The notes under the pieces were generated by a model. It was not told the origin of the DNA. It saw nothing but the letters and a program-made list of their open reading frames with translations, and did not search any database. From Gordonia amarae NBRC 15530 (GTDB lineage: Bacteria; Actinomycetota; Actinomycetes; Mycobacteriales; Mycobacteriaceae), in the NCBI RefSeq assembly GCF_000241345.1, contig NZ_BAED01000063.1, forward strand, positions 1-64,000: 64,000 nucleotides of DNA, given 5' to 3'. Below are positions 59,690 through 64,000 of the stretch, in pieces. Position 1 is the first letter of the stretch; every line of letters begins with the position of its first letter. A program made the translations under genes and the position numbers.

Positions 59690-61303
59690 TCAGATGATGC
59701 TGCCGATGTCGTTGGCGACGATGTCGTCGAGGGCGCGTTCGGCGACGGCGGCGATCGTCATGGACGGGTTGCAGGCGGCACTGGTGCCGGGCATCAGCGC
59801 GCCGTCGAGCACATAGAGACCCTTCTGCCCCTTCACCCGGCCCTCGAGATCGCAGACCACGTCCATGTTGGCGCCGCCGAGCGCATGCCAGGTGTTGGGG
59901 ACGGCGGCATTGTTGTCCAGCAACAGATCCGAGCGGGTGACCTTGCGGATCGCCGGCTCGATGTAGCGCTTCTGGATCGCGGCGTCGCCCTCGCGTGGCC
60001 AGCGCAGCACGGCCTCGCCCTTCGCGGAGTCGAACACGATCCGTCCGCGGCCCTTGCTGACACCGAACCCGACCAGCGTCGTCGCACCGGTCTCGACGGC
60101 GGTGGGCGGCATCGACGCCTGGATGAAGGTGAACGCCTTCTTGGGGTCGTCCCAGTTCTTGGAGCCGTACACCACCGGACCGCCCTGCACCGGACCGAAA
60201 TCGGAGGCGGGGCTGACCCACGAGTAGATGCGGTCGCCGTTGGTGCCCCAGCCGTGGCCGACGCCGTCGGGCAGGTTGGAGATCGCGCCCGTCGCCTTGG
60301 CCTTGACCAGCAGTTTGGTGGTGTTCACGCTGCCCGCGGCCAGGATCAGCGTCGGCGTGGTGAGGACCTTGCGTTCGACGGTGCGGCCCGTCTCGTCGGT
60401 GCGGTCGACGTTGACGGTCCACTTGCCGTCGGCGCGGCGGGCGATGGAGGTGACTGTGTGCTGGATGGCGACCCGCACCCGCCCGGTGGCCTCGGCCCGG
60501 GCGATGTAGGTGACGTCGACGCTGTGCTTGCCGCCGTTGTTGACGCCGAGCGCGCCGTCGCCGTTGGTGTACGACGGCCGCATCTTGCCGTCGAGTTCGG
60601 CGAGGGCGTAGTTCCAGTCGATGGGCATCGGGATCTTGGCCAGCGGCAGCCCGGCCCGCCGGACCCGCCTGGCGAACTCGCGGGCCACCTTGTAGTTGGA
60701 CGAGTTGACCAGTTTGTCGGGGGCGACGGCGATCTTGAGCATCCGGGCCACCCGCGGGTAGTGCACGCGGTTCATCAGCTGCCAGTCGAGGCGGTCGGGG
60801 AACCACTCGTTGAACACCGCCTCGGCGGGCTGCAGCGTCATGCCCTGATAGATCAGCGAACCGCCGCCGACGCCCGCGGGGCACACCGCGAGCATGTTGT
60901 CGCCCATCACCGTTTCCAGCAGGCCGACGTACGGGTCGAAGGCGACCGGCTTGCCGAACAGGGTGGGCGCGGACTGGTGCCACAGGATGCGCTTGTCCGG
61001 TGCGGACGCCCGCGGGAAGGTGTCCGAATTGGGGCCGGCCTTCCAGCGGCGGCCACGTTCGAGGACGAGAACGTCGACGCCGGCCTGCGCGAGCCGCAAT
61101 GCCGAGATGCCACCGCCGAAGCCGGAACCGACGACCACCACGCGGTGTTCCTCGCGGGTGGTGCGGATACGCCGGGCGGGCGCGGCGCTTACCGATCCCG
61201 CATGCGGGATCAACTGTGCCGCAACGGCACCCGCGCCGACGGCGGCCGCCCCCGTGAGCAGGGTACGGCGGGAGGTTGCGGACACGGGCACGGCGGACGA
61301 CAT
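59690..61303 (-). CDS. GMC oxidoreductase, cholesterol-oxidase-like, Tat-exported
   Basis: 537 residues from ATG 61303 (MSSAVPVSATSRRTLLTGAA); a longer frame begins at 61375. A Tat signal with Arg12-Arg13 (SRRTLLTG) and Ala-rich helix suggests export. FAD binding is in VVVVGSGFGGGISALRLAQ. Other cholesterol-oxidase-like features are GVGGGSLIYQGMTLQPAEAV, and the C-terminal WHALGGANMDVVCDLEGRV and SAACNPSMTIAAVAERALD. FAD-linked oxidases of this group convert 3-beta-hydroxysteroids to 3-ketosteroids, releasing peroxide. Substrate inferred. Confidence 0.9.
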   Translation of the reverse strand: MSSAVPVSATSRRTLLTGAAAVGAGAVAAQLIPHAGSVSAAPARRIRTTREEHRVVVVGSGFGGGISALRLAQAGVDVLVLERGRRWKAGPNSDTFPRASAPDKRILWHQSAPTLFGKPVAFDPYVGLLETVMGDNMLAVCPAGVGGGSLIYQGMTLQPAEAVFNEWFPDRLDWQLMNRVHYPRVARMLKIAVAPDKLVNSSNYKVAREFARRVRRAGLPLAKIPMPIDWNYALAELDGKMRPSYTNGDGALGVNNGGKHSVDVTYIARAEATGRVRVAIQHTVTSIARRADGKWTVNVDRTDETGRTVERKVLTTPTLILAAGSVNTTKLLVKAKATGAISNLPDGVGHGWGTNGDRIYSWVSPASDFGPVQGGPVVYGSKNWDDPKKAFTFIQASMPPTAVETGATTLVGFGVSKGRGRIVFDSAKGEAVLRWPREGDAAIQKRYIEPAIRKVTRSDLLLDNNAAVPNTWHALGGANMDVVCDLEGRVKGQKGLYVLDGALMPGTSAACNPSMTIAAVAERALDDIVANDIGSII

Positions 61304-61526
61304 GCGGCACTCCAGGGAGGTCGGCTGACACGGTTGGCTGGGAGAACGGACAGGCGACGAATCCCCCGGAATCAAGAGACAAGTCCGAGAACTCGTTTCT
61401 ACTTCCCAGTAACTTTGTCAGCCCCCGTACCCGGTGTCACTGTGATCTCTGCCGCAGTTGCCGTCTCGAACACCGCATTTGCCGGACTCAACAGCCGACG
61501 GGGCCGCCGGCAGCCGACCCGGGCGC

Positions 61527-63116
61527 TCAGATGATGCTGCCGACGTCCCGTGCGACGATCCGGTCCATGGCACGCTCGGCGACCGCGGCGATGGTCATCG
61601 ACGGATTGCAGGCCGCGCTGGTCCCGGGCAGCAGCGCACCGTCGAGCACGTACAGGCCCTTCTGCCCCTTCACCCGGCCTTCGAGGTCGCACACCACACC
61701 CATGTTGGCGCCGCCGAGCGGGTGCCAGGTGAACGGCGTGACCAGGTTCAGGTCGGTAACCGGGTCGATGCCACCGATGCGGTGCGCGGCGTTGTTGAGC
61801 CGGCCGGACACCCCGGCGTCGCCGCCGAGCGGCCAGGCGATGGTGGGATTACCCGACAGCGGGTCGACGCCGATGCTGCCCCGGGTACCGCTGACGCCGT
61901 AACCGAACAGCATCGTGCTGCGGGCGTCGACACCCATGAACTTCGGCGCGGCGGCCTGCACCAGCGTGTAGGCGGTACGCGGATTGGACCAGTTCTCCGA
62001 GCCGTAGACGACGGGACCGCCCTGCGGGGCGCCGAGGTCGGCGGTGATGCCCGTCCAGGAGAAGGTGCGGTCACCGTTGGTGCCCCAGCCGTGGCCGACA
62101 CCGTCGGGCAGGTTGGAGATGGCGCCGGTGCGCTTGGCCTTCACCAGCAGCTTGCTGGTGTTGAGGCTGCCGGCGGCCAGGATCAGCGCCTTGGTGGTGT
62201 ACACCTTGCGGCCCACCACCCGGCCCGTCTTGTCGGTGCGGTTGACGTTGACGATCCACTTGCCGCCCCGGCCACGGGCGATGCTGGTGACCTCGTGCTG
62301 GGTGGCGACGGTGACCCGGCCGGTGGCTTCGGCCTGACGCAGGTAGGTGACATCAATGCTGTGCTTGCCCCCGTTGTTGACGCCGAACAGGGTGTCGCCG
62401 ACGGTGTAGGAGCGCCGCATCTTGCCCTGGTTCTCGGCGATCGCGTAGTTCCAGTCGATCGGGGCGCGCAGCTTCTCGACCGGCATTCCCGCCCGGCGGG
62501 CGCGCTTGGCGAACTCGCGGGCACCACGGTAGGCGTGCGAGTTGATCAGCGCGTCGGGCGCCACGTTGGCCTTGAGCATCCGGGCCACGCGCGGGTAGTG
62601 GACGCGGTCCATCATCGAGTAGTCCAGGGCGTCCGGGAACCAGGCGTTGAACACCGACCGCTTGGGCTGCAGGGTCATGCCGAGGTACACCAGCGAGCCG
62701 CCGCCGACACCGGCAGCGCACACCGCCGACATCGTCGGGCTGACGATCGTCTCGAACAGACCGACGTACGGGTCCTGACCGAACGGGCGGCCGAACAGGT
62801 TGGGCGCGGACTTGTGCCACAGGGTGCGCCGGTCCATGTTCTGGCCGGTCGGGAAGGTGTGTGCGTTGGGGCCGGTCGGCCAGCGCTTGCCACGCTCGAG
62901 GACCAGCACGTTGACGCCGGCCTGGGCCAGCCGCAGCGCGGCCACACCGCCGCCGAAGCCGGAACCGATGACGATCGCCCGCTGTTCGGACCGGTCGGTG
63001 CGCACCCTGGGGGCACCCGTCGCGGGTCCCACACCCGGGATGAACTGCGTACCGGCCACACCGGCGCCGACAGCGGCAGCGCCTTTGAGAAAGGTACGAC
63101 GCGTCGTCAAGGACAT
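61527..63116 (-). CDS. GMC oxidoreductase, cholesterol-oxidase-like, Tat-exported, paralogue
   Basis: 529 residues from ATG 63116 (MSLTTRRTFLKGAAAVGAGV), with GGGAGTGGGA upstream; ATG 63128 is an alternative. Tat motif TRRTFLKG. FAD loop AIVIGSGFGGGVAALRLAQ, GVGGGSLVYLGMTLQPKRSV and the C-terminal WHPLGGANMGVVCDLEGRV are intact. It is a full-length tandem paralogue of the preceding gene, 223 bp apart, on the same strand. Two copies may differ in substrate or timing; the pair points to sterol degradation together with the KstR-like box. Confidence 0.9.
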   Translation of the reverse strand: MSLTTRRTFLKGAAAVGAGVAGTQFIPGVGPATGAPRVRTDRSEQRAIVIGSGFGGGVAALRLAQAGVNVLVLERGKRWPTGPNAHTFPTGQNMDRRTLWHKSAPNLFGRPFGQDPYVGLFETIVSPTMSAVCAAGVGGGSLVYLGMTLQPKRSVFNAWFPDALDYSMMDRVHYPRVARMLKANVAPDALINSHAYRGAREFAKRARRAGMPVEKLRAPIDWNYAIAENQGKMRRSYTVGDTLFGVNNGGKHSIDVTYLRQAEATGRVTVATQHEVTSIARGRGGKWIVNVNRTDKTGRVVGRKVYTTKALILAAGSLNTSKLLVKAKRTGAISNLPDGVGHGWGTNGDRTFSWTGITADLGAPQGGPVVYGSENWSNPRTAYTLVQAAAPKFMGVDARSTMLFGYGVSGTRGSIGVDPLSGNPTIAWPLGGDAGVSGRLNNAAHRIGGIDPVTDLNLVTPFTWHPLGGANMGVVCDLEGRVKGQKGLYVLDGALLPGTSAACNPSMTIAAVAERAMDRIVARDVGSII

Positions 63117-63354
63117 TCCCACTCCCATATCTCGCCCCGGGCCGACCCCCGGCTCAGGGCGCATTCCACCCTGGGGTCACGTGACCCCGCCAACTCTGTA
63201 GAGGAACTTACCGGAGCGTAACCGTGTTGGCGAACCTTTCACGGTCACAAATCAGGTGCTCTGACCTGCATACCTTGTGGTTCAAGAGCATCGGTGCCGA
63301 AGTGTGAGGTCTCCGGGATGCGTGGCCCTCCGGATTGAGGCCTAAGCGGGGCGG

Positions 63355-63858
63355 TCACAGACCTTCGGCGCGGACGGCCCGGTCGTAGGCGTCGTTGTAG
63401 GCACGCAACTCATGCAGCAACGCCTCGGGACTGCCGGGCGCGAGGTCGGCGAAGACGCGCCGCAGCCTGTCGGCCCGCAGCTCGCCGTCGTGCTGGAACG
63501 CCACATACCCGGCCTCCGTCGGCCGCAACAGCTTGCTGGCACTGCCCTCGACCGCGAACCGCTCGACGTAACCGTGGTTGATCGCGGCGTTGACCTGACG
63601 ATTCACCGTCGACTGTTCGAGTTCGAGCTCGACGGACAGTTCCCGCAAGGTGCGCGGCCCTTCCCACAGCCGCCACAGGATGTTGAACGCCGACGCCTCC
63701 AGAATCGCCCCGGAGAAGGTACTGGCCTTGCGCCGGTTCATCCGCTGCAACTCGTCGACGATGTCATGGATCTGCTGCGACGCCCACGGCGAGATGGCTG
63801 TGTTTTCTGCGCCCGCTCGCACGCTCGCGGATCGCGGGTCCTGCGGGCCAGAAGTCAT
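63355..63858 (-). CDS. MarR-type winged-helix regulator
   Basis: 167 residues from ATG 63858 (MTSGPQDPRSASVRAGAENT), with GAGGAGGGAAGAAC just upstream. The core (about 28-165) has FNILWRLWEGPRTLRELSVE, LELEQSTVNRQVNAAINHGY and VERFAVEGSASKLLRPT, the wing and DNA-reading helices. The first ~15 codons and the ribosome-binding site lie inside a family B repeat, so the natural start may be elsewhere, for example just before ISPWASQQIH. It is downstream of the GMC gene pair and may control them. Confidence 0.8.
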   Translation of the reverse strand: MTSGPQDPRSASVRAGAENTAISPWASQQIHDIVDELQRMNRRKASTFSGAILEASAFNILWRLWEGPRTLRELSVELELEQSTVNRQVNAAINHGYVERFAVEGSASKLLRPTEAGYVAFQHDGELRADRLRRVFADLAPGSPEALLHELRAYNDAYDRAVRAEGL

Positions 63859-63938
63859 GTTCTTCCCTCCTCGTTCACGCGGACTCGCAAGCTCGTCCGG
63901 CTCACTCGTCAGTCCAGAACATGACGGCCCTCCGGACC
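63837..63938. repeat. Palindromic element (family B) overlapping the MarR gene start
   Basis: GGTCCTGCGGGCC (63837-63849) pairs with GGCCCTCCGGACC (63926-63938) with one mismatch, and GTCATGTTCT (63854-63863) pairs exactly with AGAACATGAC (63916-63925). Compared with the 37.8-kb copy the inner arm has A/T in place of G/C at one position on both sides. The minus-strand GGAGGGAAGAACATGAC gives the MarR ribosome-binding site and ATG. Confidence 0.85.
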
Positions 63939-64000
63939 GAAGCTCTGCGCTGTATTCCACTCTCAACACATTTCGGACATTCTGCCCGTCATCGGCGTTC

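Noticed and set aside
59568..61382. 604-codon minus-strand open frame overlapping the first GMC gene
   Set aside because: Arg/Pro/Ala-rich product in the wrong frame; the neighbouring frame encodes a full GMC oxidoreductase.
61458..63221. 587-codon plus-strand open frame
   Set aside because: Antisense to the second GMC oxidoreductase.

Overview
The window is high-GC actinobacterial DNA from the mycolic-acid group, most likely Gordonia or a close relative. The genus is inferred from content: a mycothiol glycosyltransferase (mshA), senX3-regX3, an MhuD-type heme-degrading enzyme and two cholesterol-oxidase-like proteins. Two blocks keep Mycobacterium tuberculosis gene order. Block 1 (1-8.8 kb plus 16.9-20.7 kb) is the Rv0498-Rv0486 neighbourhood: sugar-phosphate isomerase, Rv0497-like protein, ppx, Rv0495c-like protein, regX3, senX3, gpmA, and later YbjN-like protein and mshA. 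Block 2 (31.5-50.4 kb) is the Rv3579c-Rv3592 neighbourhood: trmH-type methyltransferase, cysS, ispF, ispD, carD, lpqE, radA, disA, Rv3587c-like protein, carbonic anhydrase, mutY, hydrolase, mhuD.

Between and after these blocks lie accessory genes. 9.2-13.5 kb is an ABC exporter with its own two-component system. 13.6-16.9 kb holds an amino-acid permease, a FusB-like zinc-finger protein, a lipoprotein and dehydrogenase debris. 20.9-23.6 kb is a zinc-type ABC importer. 23.6-30.1 kb has two paralogous carboxylesterases enclosing a reverse transcriptase, a lipoprotein and an atypical hydrolase. 50.5-52.1 kb is a hipBA toxin-antitoxin pair. 53.9-63.1 kb is a catabolic region (aldehyde dehydrogenase, TetR regulator, Rieske oxygenase, NAD(P)-binding reductase-like protein, enoyl-CoA hydratase, two GMC oxidases), with a KstR-like operator that suggests steroid or terpenoid breakdown.

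The most notable system is a probable retron at 25190-26816. A 147-nt region bounded by an exact 13-nt inverted repeat folds like an msr-msd RNA and precedes a retron-type reverse transcriptase. The enzyme has about 150 extra N-terminal residues of unknown function, and two retron signature motifs are altered. No separate effector gene is evident.

The second notable feature is several families of structured intergenic repeats. One is a palindromic element with a conserved core and arms that change in a compensating way between loci (20.7, 37.8, 40.6 in triplicate, 44.0, 45.2, 63.9 kb). Another is built from 30-bp tandem modules (4.9, 8.9, 15.1, 26.8 kb). A third is a palindrome ending in AACCCCAC/GTGGGGTT (31.4, 58.6 kb). 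No tRNA, rRNA, CRISPR array or complete insertion sequence was seen.
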